64,000 nt of DNA from Norana najaformis (Eukaryota; Annelida; Clitellata; Crassiclitellata; Hormogastridae). The stretch covers positions 45,139,976 to 45,203,975 of the forward strand of contig OZ029913.1 in assembly GCA_964023275.1 (NCBI GenBank), read 5' to 3'. The position numbers and the translations under genes were made by a program. A model generated the notes under the pieces. That model did no database searches. It was not told where the DNA came from and was given only the letters and a program-made list of their open reading frames with translations. The number at the start of each line of letters is the position of its first letter. Position 1 is the stretch's first letter. This document shows, in pieces, positions 53,914 to 64,000 of the stretch.

Positions 53914-56016
53914 TTACTTTCCTCCGTGTGAGACATTAATGACTGGTTGTTTCACTTGACTGATTCCTCCAGATGCAGCACCTGCTGCAGCTTGTGGCAC
54001 TGTACCTCGAATCAGTGGTGCTTCGATGACAAGCTTTCCACCTGCGGTCAGACTGGCCGTCACGAGGTTTGGATCTACATCCTCTGGGATCTCGAACTCG
54101 CGGTTGAACTCACGACAGCTTGTTCTTCCGGGGGTCTTCTCTTCATGCCGTGCGTGCACTACCAGCTTTCGGTCTACCGTCTTCACTGTGAGGTCCTGAG
54201 GCAAGAAGTCTGGCCCAATGTCGACAGTCAGCTGGAAGAACTTGGATCCTCCATCCTGGCCTGTCGTCACAGCTCTCTGCTGCCCAGCGTTGATGATGTC
54301 ACGGGGGTTCGTGGCCCCAGTTACCATGGAGAAGATGCGGGCACGGTCATCTCGCAGCTGATCGTAAGAGGGTGCTGGCATCTCGGCTTCAACCTGGAGG
54401 ATGCCGTCATTGCTGAGAGTGCTCCGAAGGGTCTCTGGGTTGACATTGTTTGGGATAACCACCTGGCGACTAAATTCACGACTGACTGTCTTATCCGATC
54501 CTAAAATCCAAAACAAGCCAATGCTAAGATGTATGTAATTATAACCTTAGTCACGTCTGTGATCCATGGTTCATTTGCGCAAGAATATGAGAACAAAAAT
54601 GTTGTGTGCTAACAGAAAGCAACAGAGGAATTTTCCCAGAAGGGAAATTTTGCCACACTAACGCAAAGATGCCCTGCATGAGATTGGCTAATCTAATCTA
54701 ATCTAATCTAATCTAATCTAATCTAATCTAATGCTTCTTATGGTGCCATTGTCATATTGCTAAAAGACATCAACCAATGGTTGCCTCATGTAATATGGTA
54801 GTCAGAAATGAAACTGTAGTCAGAAATTGTAACCGGTTGAAGAAGACCGGTTGAAATCCAATACCCAAAAATCAAACATATTTAATTGCACATAGTTGGA
54901 AGGTGCTATGAAGTGCTTTGTTGTATACAAACATAGAGGAGAATGATTCACCTTAAGAGCTGAATGTAATTTTTTGCCCAGAAGCAATTTATGGTGGCAA
55001 AATTGAAGGGAAAAGCCCAAGGCCAGCAGCAAAATGTATGGGGAAATGTATCTATAGTTGAAAACTGTTTGACCCAGTGGGGAAAGACTGATGGCCAAGA
55101 GCAAAATGTAGAGGGGAAATGTCTCTTCAATTGCAGGTAGTTAATGATCAAGAGCAAAATATATATGGGTAATTACATGGCCAAGATCTTCAGTTGGAGA
55201 TAGTTTGAACCAATGGAGAAAGACTTATGGCAAGAGCAAAATGCATAGGGGAAATGTATCTTCAGTAGGAGAGTTGAACCAGTGGGTAAAGACTGATGGC
55301 CAGGAGCAAAATGTGTGGGGAAAATGTATCTTCACTGGACATTGTTGGAAGCAGTGCAGAAATGTCTTCCTTTCCTCAATAATCACAACCCTGATATTGG
55401 CAAATTTATGTAGCGCCATTTGACAGCATCATATGCAAGAGCAGGGACTGCTGCACGCATTTGTCACATTGCCTTGCAGAAACATACAGTATGTACTATT
55501 ATAAGCTGTTTAAAATCGAAGGCAGACAGAAAGAGAGAGACAGAGAGACGGAAGTGTGTATTTCTCAGTGTCTGTTTGTGTGTTTATCTACTTGCCCTTC
55601 TCCTCATGTTTGGCATGGACAGTGAGGGTTTGGTTCTGGGTCCGGACGCTGATCTCGTGAGGCTGGAACTGACTCACGTCAAAGCTGACGCGGAACATTC
55701 GCGTTCCTCTTCCGGTGTCATAGAACATGCTGTTTAAGTCCATCCGTTCGAGCAGATTGTCGCTGCTGCCACGGCTTGGCTCCGTCTGAGTCTGCGTGTG
55801 AGTCTCTTCTGGTCTAAGGCGGAAGAAGTCGCCCCTCAGCTGTTCCACTTCCTCTTCCCACTCCCTCCGACGCTGTTCCATCCGTTCGTTCATCTCCTCC
55901 CACATGTTCTTCTGGCGCTCCTCGAACGTCTGGTTGTCACGACGAACGGGAACATGGATCTCCGTCTTCACTGTCGATGACGACGTCACGCTTCGCTGCT
56001 GCTGCTGGTTAGACAT
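53914..56016 (-). CDS. small heat-shock protein with two alpha-crystallin domains
   Basis: This is an ATP-independent chaperone that holds unfolding proteins. Exon 1 is 55596-56016 and exon 2 is 53914-54500 (minus strand), giving 335 aa. A Glu/Arg-rich helical N-terminus (28-62, ERQKNMWEEMNERMEQRRRE) precedes alpha-crystallin domain 1 (about 106-182) and domain 2 (about 227-303). Both domains contain the HEEK loop, and in both a 7-residue spacer is followed by REF (HEEK-GSDKTVS-REF and HEEK-TPGRTSC-REF). Tandem alpha-crystallin domains are known from flatworm p40/Tsp36 antigens and related lophotrochozoan proteins annotated as major egg antigen. The intron (54501-55595) splits domain 1 and needs a GC donor (AAGG/GCAAGT). 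No convincing heat-shock element was found upstream. Confidence 0.93.
54688..54732. repeat. (CTAAT)n pentanucleotide repeat
   Basis: About nine CTAAT units. It is not a telomeric repeat, which would be TTAGGG or TTAGG. Confidence 0.95.
54960..55345. repeat. minisatellite of 53-79-bp units in the sHSP intron
   Basis: Five related units carry AGCAAAATGTAKRGGGGAAAT followed by GTATCTTCA and later GTTTGAMCCAGTGGRGAAAG with GACTGATGGCCA. Unit starts are near 55028, 55098, 55151, 55226 and 55305. ORFs here on both strands are shadows. Confidence 0.85.
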
Positions 56017-56489
56017 CTTCCGTGGGTGTCTAATTGTCGAAATCAGTCAGGTAATCTGTTAATTAACAGTTCTTCTGGTACAATCCCTTGCTAATGTCCT
56101 CTGAAACATCAAACAACCAACATACGTACTTTATCTCGAACAGTTATCGATGTTAGTAGACGTAAAATAGGATTTTTGGGCTACCTGGTGTTTTCCGCCC
56201 AACAACAACTTGTCTGTAGAAGCCGCCACCACCCCCACCGCGCCTCCTAGTCAGAGCTTGGGGCAACTAGGGTTAATATCAAGGTTTGATGCACCGGCCG
56301 AGCCCGCCTACATGGCCGGCACAAACACACCGATTGCCCACACTACTCATATGGACGAGGAGCGAACAGCCTTCCCACGCCCCCACATCTTCGTTGATCC
56401 TGCCAGGACTGCACATACACAGGCACACATAGCTCACACTGAAGGCGACTCGGGCACTGCAAGGTTTTAGATGAATGAAACGCCAGATT
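56017..56489. promoter_or_regulatory. upstream flank of the sHSP gene
   Basis: About 470 bp separate the sHSP start from the decayed virus-like region. I find no clear TATA box or run of alternating NGAAN units. The 86-codon ORF at 56210 is not recognised. Confidence 0.3.
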
Positions 56490-57499
56490 GCTATCGGCTG
56501 CGCCAGACAAGCTGGTTTTTGTCTCTTTGTTGAGGATAGTCCCAACAGTGTGGTCCTTCTAATGGATCTGGTCTTTCATGGCCTGATAATTCGCAACTAA
56601 TCCTAACAAGCTTGTACTCCTCGTCGCTACTGACTGGGTCCTCCAGAACATCGAAAAGTGGCTGTGGACGGTACTGAGTTTGCTGCTGGCCAGCACGCAT
56701 AAGTTCATGTTTCGCTGCCTTCGTTGAGCACTTGCTGGAGTAGGCGACGCCTGCAACGTCGAGCTGCCGCCGTTGCGTCCTCGAAGACGAGGCCGGGAAC
56801 GATCCCGAGTCCAGTGGCCAGTAAGGCACCACCTGCCACGTCCATGCATAAGCTGGCGCCCGCAAGGTTGGCACATGCACCATCCAACGCGTAGGCCCCT
56901 GTGGGCTACGACTTTCGACTGAAGGAAGGCCTCGAGCTCGCCGATTTTATGCAGGCGGGAGGCTGTTGTGTGGTCAATATCGGATATAACGCCATCGTCG
57001 TTAAACGTGTACGCTCATATAATTATCGCTTCAAGGATAAAATCTCCCGACAGTATGTCGGAATGTGCACCTTCGATTGCACCTGCGATAACCCACAGAG
57101 ACTAGCTAATGCAGCTCCGGGTCCAGCAAGACAGCACCACTGCGAAGCTTCGATATTGCCGACGCCCGTACAGACGTGAGCGGCAAATCCGCGGCTTGGT
57201 GCGACTATCCAATAAGCATCACGAGTGTTGACGGTTTCTGGCTCTAAGTCGGAATATTGCAAGGCCACCGCGGCTAGATGTGCAGCAGTCGGTCCCGGGA
57301 GGTCCTCGTACTGCAGTCCCTCCATCGCCGTTTCTCCGTCCCGCCAGTCCAGGTGGTACTTGCTCATGTTCGTTTTTCGTGCAGCCGGAGCGACCTCCGG
57401 ATTTTCAAGTGCATGTCGACCGCCATGCTGACTTTTACGTGGGGAGACTTAGACGTGGCGTACAAATATCCCAATAATAATAATAAATAATAAATAATA

Positions 57500-57545
57500 A
57501 TGACAATTTATAGATAGCCGTAGTACGTGTGTAGGCTTGGTATTC
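57500..57545. repeat. 46-bp repeat, copy 1
   Basis: GACAATTTATAGATAGCC then GTAGGCTTGGTATTC matches 58357-58399. Each copy follows a trinucleotide run (AAT, and GAT/GAC). Confidence 0.8.
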
Positions 57546-58136
57546 AATCGAACAGGCCGCTCCCAACAGCGTACCGCCGCAGCGTCCGGTCCTGCCTCTG
57601 GACCTTGTGAAGACGAATATTCTAAGCGGTGAGGATGTGGAAGCGCATATCGATAGTTTCGCCGCGAAGGTATAATTGTGTCCCGTCTTGGTCCGTAAAC
57701 TAGACGGGCAGGTAGTTGAGGTTGTTCGGAAACTCAACTGTTATATCCAGAGGACACGTTGGGAAGAAGCTCTGTATGAGAGGAAGCTTGCTGCTATTGC
57801 TAACAATGTCGCAGTTCACCAGGCAGCTGCTGAACGTGAGGATGTCCACCGATGTTTCGCCCCAGTGGTAGCCAGAGGTGAGTATCCGCGGGTTAAAGCC
57901 GAAGGTGGGCCGGATGGTTGAGGCAGCTATGTCCACCCGTAAGGCGCCCTTCGTGATCCGCACATTGGCACAAAGGGTGGAAATGTTGGCCCGGTTGGCA
58001 ATTTAGTGAGTTTTGCCATCCCCGTCCCAGTCTTCTATGACCTGAAGCTCACGCTGCACTTAGGCATTTATCAGAACACGCACATGTACAGCTACTGTTG
58101 GCCGTTCATAAAGCTTGATGCGCGGCTATCACGTAT

Positions 58137-58174
58137 CCGAGTCCAGCGCCGTGACGTCACGGCGCTGGACTCGG
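58137..58174. other. perfect 38-bp palindrome
   Basis: Each arm is the 19-mer CCGAGTCCAGCGCCGTGAC followed at once by its exact inverse, with no spacer. The centre is TGACGTCA. Symmetry stops abruptly on both sides. Confidence 0.95.
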
Positions 58175-58356
58175 CGTGCCTTACCCACGATGTGCCTTAT
58201 ACCGTCGACAAGGACACCGCTGGTCGCAACCAAGACAACGATGTTCTTGCGGTGGCTGCATCGAGAAATACACTTGCGGACGACGCACCACATAACCTGA
58301 AGAAAGATGCTCGGTGAGACCAGGTGGGCTGCCAGCTGATGATGATGACGACGACG

Positions 58357-58399
58357 ACAATTTACAGATAGCCATAGTAGGTGTTTAGGCTCGGTATTC
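58357..58399. repeat. 46-bp repeat, copy 2
   Basis: GACAATTTACAGATAGCC then GTTTAGGCTCGGTATTC is the second copy of the 57500 repeat, inside the decayed virus-like region. Confidence 0.8.
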
Positions 58400-59532
58400 T
58401 GTCTGCAGAACCACGTGCGAAATGAGACGAATCGCAAGCGACCACACAGGGTCAGTCGCTCGCCCGCGTTCGCCCTCCAGCTCGTTATGAGCACACAGAT
58501 ACTGGACCAAAACATTATGCCAAAGGACAGGCTCAGCGAGGGCAACAACAAGCGCGACAGAGCGGGCTGATAGAGGGGGTTTATGTGCCACCCTTGAGGC
58601 TTTGATCGCTTCAGCTGGTTTCCTTTTCCACATCAGACGCGTCGATTCGTCGTTCAGCGTGGCCACAACCTGAGGCAGCTGGGGCACCCACTCTACGCAC
58701 CGCTCAAGCAGCAACTCCTGGGCAAACTGATTTCCGTAAGACAGTAGGTAAGCAAGACATTTGTTAACACGCCATACGTCCATTGGCTGAGCGAGGAATC
58801 GCAGGCGAACAGGTGCTCATCCGCTGTGCGGTTGAACCGCTTCCGAGTGCCCTGTTGGCGGTGGTTCTCAAGCTGGCCGCGCCTAACATGCGCATTGTGT
58901 CTGGCAAGCAGTTGCGAGACGGTACCCACGAATTGCCGCCCAGGGAGGGTCGACGCACAGGTTTGGCCATGTCAACGGCCCTCTTTTGTAGATACGATAC
59001 AGCGTTGCAGCGACTTCATCCGTGCTCTTGTCGGTCAGCGGCTCGGCGTCTTTGTACCGAGAGTCGACATTGACAAGCGTGACGGCGTACTTGAACGTTG
59101 GGTGGTCAACTCGACCATGGGGCAGATTGAGCAAATCGAAATGGTGCACGGCATTTGGGCGGTCTTCGACAAAAAGCGTGGAATGTAACGCAGTGGAGGT
59201 AGATAGATCTGTCACACGGCCTGTATCTTAAGCCTTTCAGAGGCCGCACACTGAAACTTATGCAGCCTCAACCAGCTTTCTAACCAATTCAAGACCCTTT
59301 CAGAAGCCGCCAGGCCGATAATACGTTGCCAACAGTTTGCCATTCGTATGTGTATTCCAGGAGCTTTATCAGTTTCCAACAAGACTGTTTGGCCCAACCT
59401 TGCCTTTGCGGCGTCCAACCCTCAATCCGAGCCGGCATTTAGCCGACTGTCTTATCTCACATATCACCTCGTTGACGGGTCTCCTTGCGGCTTCGCAAGC
59501 GAGGAGTTACAGCTTGTGCCATTTGAATCCGC

Positions 59533-60290
59533 CATATGCTTGACTTTAAAACTGCATCAACCATTGCCACATCCATAGTCGATGCTAAATTAGACTACTG
59601 CAATTCACTATTCCTGAACATAGGCTCCACCCAAATAAGCCGTCTTCAAACCATCCAGAATGCTCTTGCTCGTGCTATCACCAAAACCTCAAACACCATC
59701 ACATAACTCCTGTGCTTAAATCACTCCACTGGCTTAAAATACCTGAACGAATAAAGTACAAAGTCCTATCACTTACCTACGACACACTTCAATCCTCCCA
59801 ACCCTCCTATCTTCGTCAGTTATTTACAGTCCAACCACTCCGCTCAACCCGCTTCTCTTCTGCCCTAACACTTCTCCACCTGTCGGTCACCTCATCCTTA
59901 AATTTGGTAATCGCTCCAGAGCCATAGCTGCCCCACTACTCTGGAATAAACTCCCCCAGAACTGCGACGGTTATCTGACCCATCATACAAACACATCTAT
60001 GTTCTACTGCTTGCAATTTCTGCCTTGGCTTTTCACTCAAAACTGAAAACATTCCTCTTTCACAGCTCCTATCCTGACTCCCCTCCTTCCTCTAATCTCT
60101 CTTTCCGCTCAAATCCCAAACATCACCCACCGTAGCTACCACGCTGTCTCTGCTTGACTTCTGGATCTTGACCTGGAACTGAACCCTTTTTCCTATCGAT
60201 TTTGTTTTGAATCCGCACCTCTGAATAAGCTGGTACCCGTGACGTGGCTTTCGTTGAGCGCTGTAGAAATCTCGGAATTACGATTACGCA
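59533..60290 (+). mobile_element. LINE family A, 5'-truncated copy
   Basis: It covers the same part as the copies at 7.6 and 13.8 kb: DFKTASTIATSIVDAKLDYC, then NSLFLNIGSTQISRLQ, the KSLHWLKIPERIKYK region and the 3' UTR with tail TCGGAATTACGATTACG at 60288. It has a few frame breaks. Confidence 0.9.
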
Positions 60291-61514
60291 GGTGTAATGC
60301 GAAGTGAGTCGTGGGACAAAAGCGTTCCGAAAACTTGTCATTGGTTCATGTGACATTATATCAGACAGCAACGTAGACGCCCGAGCCTCGTCTTCATTGC
60401 AAGATATGGTACGGGTATGTCACTAAATACGCGTGATAAGTTAATCTTTTCTAAATGCAGATAATTGTGAAAGTCTGCCAATCATTCCGCCGGTGACCCA
60501 CTTTTCTATATCCTAGGCGCAGGGTAGAAGGGAGTCAGCGGCTTTTCTACTTTTGAACTGCTCGAGTTTCTTCAACAAGCATGGACGATAAACTAAAAGC
60601 GGTCGATTTCAAGATGCTGAGATTACTTAAGAACGGGGAAATATGTAGCAGAAACGAGAACGAGAAAAGAGGGATATGAAAGAGATTTGCAATCGAAGGT
60701 ATGCGATAAGCGTTTACTTTTCAGACGCGGAAATTTCATCCAAAAAATAGAACTCCGCTTCTTCGACACAACTTAACACCATTTCGTCGCTCAGAATCAC
60801 GTTTTATCTCTTATTTAATTGCATAATCCTAAAGCAACTAGCCCGGGTTTCCACTTACATGCATCAATTACAATATTTCATTGCATGGCGAGTAATTTGC
60901 TCGATGAACAGAGCAAATATTTATAAATTCGGAACGTATTTTTCAACGGAACAGATTTCGTACGTATTCAGTGCAAAATATAGTCCTGGCAATGGAAGTG
61001 GGTATGGTTGAAACGACCTTTTCCACGGAACTTATTTCGCATCATTGCGGCACGCTAAGCTCTGCAAGCAGATGATCGATATACTCGTCCATTGACACAG
61101 TGTTGCTCTATATCCCATGTCGCGCCGTTTAGTGCGCTGCAGTAGCTGCTGCAGTAGGCCTACTTTGTGAACTCTCTTCTCATCGATTTTCGCAGAGGAT
61201 TGACTTCATTGGAACCTCTTCATGGTTTCCATACACGACTCTGCCTGGACTCCCACCCACACCCTCGGCAGGGGTGTGGTGGTCTGGTCCCCTTCCGGAT
61301 GCCATGGTGCTAACAGTACTCGGCAATGCAGCTTTTCTGCCGCATATAACCCTTTGGCCTGGCATTAGCCACGCGCATTGATTTGAAGTGCGTCCCAGGT
61401 TGCCATATCGTCTGTGGAGGTTCAGTGTGTTCCGGGTCAGATATATATACACTCCGTACGACAAGAGGGTCTGAATGGGGGTCTTCACTGGTTCAGCGCG
61501 GATAAGGCCGTCCG
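60291..61514. other. no supported gene
   Basis: A 32-codon ATG frame at 60582 (MDDKLKAVDFKMLRLLKNGE) has a reasonable start context but no continuation that I can follow. Nothing else is recognised. Confidence 0.4.
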
Positions 61515-61760
61515 CCCTTCAACCCGAGTTCCCCGAACTGTGGCTGTGGGGCGCGTAGAATATTGTAATGGTTTCTACAGCCAAGTTGATGTTGGGCGGG
61601 AAAACATCAGATGGCCCCAAACCGCGGTCCCCGTTGGGAAGATCGACCAGTGGGGCATCAACCCTAGTCGTCCCCGAACAGTGGCTGGAGGGCGCTGTAG
61701 CGGCTTCTATAGCGAAATTGTGGTTAGGCAAAAACACTAGGTGGCCCCAAGCCCCCATTT
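61515..61760. repeat. about 142-bp tandem duplication
   Basis: Two diverged units share TCCCCGAAC..GTGGCTG, TTCTA.AGC.AA.TTG and AGGTGGCCCCAA-like endings, at about 61530-61620 and 61672-61757. Confidence 0.65.
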
Positions 61761-61769
61761 TACATCTAC

Positions 61770-61950
61770 TGACGATGCTGAAGATGATAACGACGACGAT
61801 GACTGGCAATGCTGATGACAACGACGATAATGACCACGACGACGATAAAGATAATGGTAGCGATTACTGTGATGATGATGATGACAACGACGACAAGAAT
61901 GAAGATGGTGAAGACCATGCGGATTATAATGATGATGAGGGCATAACAAA
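61770..61950. repeat. (GAT/GAC)n simple repeat
   Basis: Imperfect trinucleotide tract. The Asp-rich and His-rich frames are artefacts. Confidence 0.9.
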
Positions 61951-62099
61951 TCGTCTTACGAAAACCGTACAAATAAAAACATTCCGACTGTTAGCCTACG
62001 TTACAAGGAACGCGAACCTTCAGTCACTGGAATTTCTAGCAGGGCCATCTGCAAAAGCGCTTTAAGTTCTAAGCCTGCATGCAGATCAAGAACTTAAAC

Positions 62100-62231
62100 A
62101 CACTTAAGCCCTTAGCCTAAACACATTTAGACCGATTTAACACGCCAAAGTCTAAGTCTAAGTACTGTACACTTAAGCCCTTAGCCTAAACACATTTAGA
62201 CCGATTTAACACGCCAAAGTCTAAGTACTGT
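62100..62231. repeat. 69-bp tandem duplication
   Basis: ACACTTAAGCCCTTAGCC to GTCTAAGTACTGT occurs twice, almost identical. The first unit has an extra CTAAGT. This is a recent duplication. Confidence 0.95.
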
Positions 62232-62359
62232 GGCTTATGTAATAAACATCGGCTCCGCGAGTCTGCATACAAAAACGACAATGCTTTGCAATCTATAGTG
62301 CTGTGAAATGATTTTTACCAGTAAAAACGCGCTTTATATTTTACGCTTAAAGCTGTATT

Positions 62360-62720
62360 TCTTTGCACTTGTTTACAAGACCGAGTATTGTTACTGTCAG
62401 TACTTCCTCCACCATCTCTCCGTCTTCTTCTGATCAACGACTCTGTCTGAAATTAATCACCACAGTGTGTGCTCTGGATCCGATTCCATTCCCTCTTCTT
62501 ACAAAAGGTCTTGATCTTTTGAAACTGTCATTCTTTCTATTATCAACTTCTCCCTTGCTCAAGGGTGATTTCCTACCTGCTATGGCCATGCTCTATCACC
62601 TTTTCAAGAAGCCACTGTTATGTTAGAATGTAGTTTTGCTTAGAAGTGACTATCGATTGATGCCTCATGCATTACGATAATGGCACCCTAGAAGTATCGA
62701 ATAGTAACAATATTCACTCG
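62360..62720 (+). mobile_element. LINE family B fragment, internally deleted
   Basis: The RT start region (CALDPIPFPLLTKGLDLLKL, GDFLPAMAMLYHLFKKPLL) is followed almost directly by the 3' end (TATCGATTGATGCCTCATGC, ACCCTAGAAGTATCGAATAG). Most of the RT is missing. Confidence 0.65.
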
Positions 62721-63754
62721 ACAAGTCAATGTTACCTTTATTCACTAAATTAATTTGACACCTAGTTTACTAAGTTATGTATTTAAATCTGCTGACCCAT
62801 CTGTATTTAGTACTCATCCAGGACAGTTTTAACTGCTGCAGCTGATTATGCCGAGAGAAACACAGAGTTTAAAAGCTGACTGTGGTGATCAGATTGATGA
62901 CAGTCTAATCTGTATGTCAGCTCACTGTAATTATACGGGTAGTAAAATCCTTAATCAATATGGTAACTCAGAGCAATTCTGTAGTAAAATAACAGTAACA
63001 CTATCAGTGTCACTAAGTAAAAGCTTTCTTTGTTATAATATTTGTATATGAAGTCTGTTATTAGAAACTGGTTAACCGACTTTAAGAATGGTTAAGTACC
63101 GGTATTTCACTTACAGTTGCTGGCCTAATGTTGCCCACTGAAAGTGACTTTCACCATTTCCAGTTAAAACACCTGGTTCAGCTTAATGACCGCATCAGAG
63201 TTTAGCCAACTGCTTAGGATAAAAGATTCCTTACAATTTTGTGACAGTGGACGAACATCTACTTTGCATAAAGAATTTATTATGTGGAAACAAACTCTGG
63301 TTTGGCAATTCATTACTAGGGTAGTGTTAGTCTTCTTCTCATATTTAGCGCTACTGGGGAAACTCCGATGGACGGTATTCAATCACAGACAGAATTAAGT
63401 CATCGAAGCCCATATGTAACAGCTTTCGATATAATTATATACATACACATAAATAAACACAGAACTATATAATTACATTATTTTTCAACATATTCATTAT
63501 CAGAATTGTGGGTGGTAGTCTTGCATATTAAAGTACAGGTCTATACACATACATCTATTCTAATCAAATGACTTCAGTAGCAGTTATCTGAATGCACAGG
63601 GCATTAGGAGAAAGCCCAAGAGTCCAATACTCTTCTGGTCAGGGGCACCACAAGTCTCAAAGAGTCTGTTGGTCGAGTGCAATATTTGTTGATATGAAGG
63701 CTGAGCAAGCACCATAGACAGGTCAGTTGACTGTACTAAATTTTTAAGCTATAA
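62721..63754. other. no supported gene
   Basis: AT-rich DNA with short ORFs on both strands and no family resemblance. Confidence 0.45.
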
Positions 63755-64000
63755 GCGAGATTTCAAACTGGAAATTTATGCTTGATGGGTAGCCAGAGTA
63801 ATGACTGCTACACGGGTGTAATATGCTGAGATTTTAAGGGCTCTCTGCTATTGTTCTGGCCACAGAACCATCTGTAGACTGCATAGATTTCTCTTAGTCA
63901 CACTGATTGCAAGTGAGTTGCTGTGGTCAAGTCGACTGCAAACCAGGGCATTCGCCACTGAAACCAAGACAGTTTGAGGTAAGTAAGGTCTAATGCAAGG
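63755..64000 (-). mobile_element. LINE fragment at the window edge
   Basis: The minus strand reads RPYLPQTVLVSVANALVCSR, then LDHSNSLAISVTK, the usual text after the YADD box in the family B-type LINEs. It continues beyond the window. Confidence 0.65.

Larger units (their letters stand above)
54501..55595 (-). other. sHSP intron, GC-AG splice type
   Basis: With donor AAGG/GCAAGT and acceptor TTTTAG/GATCGG the product keeps the same loop length as domain 2. The overlapping GT donor (GGCAA/GTAGAT) with the same acceptor gives a stop. With a later AG it loses five residues. GC-AG is therefore preferred. The intron holds a CTAAT array and a minisatellite. Confidence 0.75.
56490..59532 (-). mobile_element. 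decayed Polinton/Maverick-like region
   Basis: Minus-strand pieces of an integrase core are recognisable at about 58690-59215 (VNVDSRYKDAEPL, then TLYRIYKRGPLTWP and VSQLLARHNAHVRRG). A C-terminal integrase part is at 58385-58783 (WVPQLPQVVATLN, RATDPVW). Other minus-strand pieces at 57020-57370 and 56490-56890 are probably from the same element but are not recognised. GC content is higher than in the flanks. The region is old and has many breaks (more than ten). No terminal repeats were found. A LINE borders it at 59533. Confidence 0.6.

Noticed and set aside
53947-54504. Plus-strand 185-codon ORF
   Set aside because: Shadow of the heat-shock gene exon 2, with no family resemblance.
54688-54732. 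Interstitial telomeric repeat near the TRF gene
   Set aside because: The unit is CTAAT, not a known telomeric repeat.

Overview
This is animal nuclear DNA. Genes are split by long introns, AT content is about 60%, microsatellites are frequent, and transposon remnants of many classes are present. There is no operon organisation. A two-domain alpha-crystallin small heat-shock protein of the kind known from flatworms and seen in other lophotrochozoans, together with an intron-rich acid sphingomyelinase, suggests a lophotrochozoan invertebrate. The phylum cannot be fixed from the sequence. The 8-bp palindrome TAGGCCTA recurs about 14 times.

Three host genes are well supported. (1) 12430-42383, plus strand: an acid sphingomyelinase (SMPD1-type) that I could trace as 13 exons with matching phases, 703 aa. 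It has a signal peptide, a saposin-B domain, all the expected metal ligands, the C-terminal cysteine spacing of the human enzyme, and an extra hydrophobic C-terminus. (2) 46266-47639, plus strand: a telomeric repeat-binding factor (TRFH plus Myb/telobox, 457 aa) in a single open exon. (3) 53914-56016, minus strand: a 335-aa small heat-shock protein with two alpha-crystallin domains and one intron. Genes 1 and 3 each need one GC-AG intron with the same GCAAGT donor.

Layout: 1-12.4 kb is a graveyard of mobile DNA. It holds a hAT transposase interrupted by a solo LTR, a complex tandem array, LINE fragments, a deleted mariner-like element and a hAT MITE. 12.4-42.4 kb is the sphingomyelinase gene. 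Its introns hold LINEs in both orientations, tRNA-derived SINEs, satellites and, in intron 4, a 2.6-kb DNA transposon with CACTG inverted repeats around an intact 567-aa ORF. 42.4-46.2 kb holds LINE and Ty3/gypsy fossils. 46.3-47.6 kb is the TRF gene. 47.7-53.9 kb is mostly AT-rich with one LINE and one possible small exon. 53.9-56.0 kb is the heat-shock gene. 56.5-59.5 kb is a decayed Polinton/Maverick-like integrase region with a perfect 38-bp palindrome. 59.5-64 kb holds more LINE fragments and tandem repeats.

The three genes belong to unrelated processes (lysosomal or secreted lipid hydrolysis, telomere protection, protein folding), and nothing suggests that they form a pathway. The most unusual items are the orphan-transposase element, the paired GC-AG introns, the single-exon TRF gene, the LINE/SINE tail sharing, the nested and inverted LINE insertions, and the palindromes.
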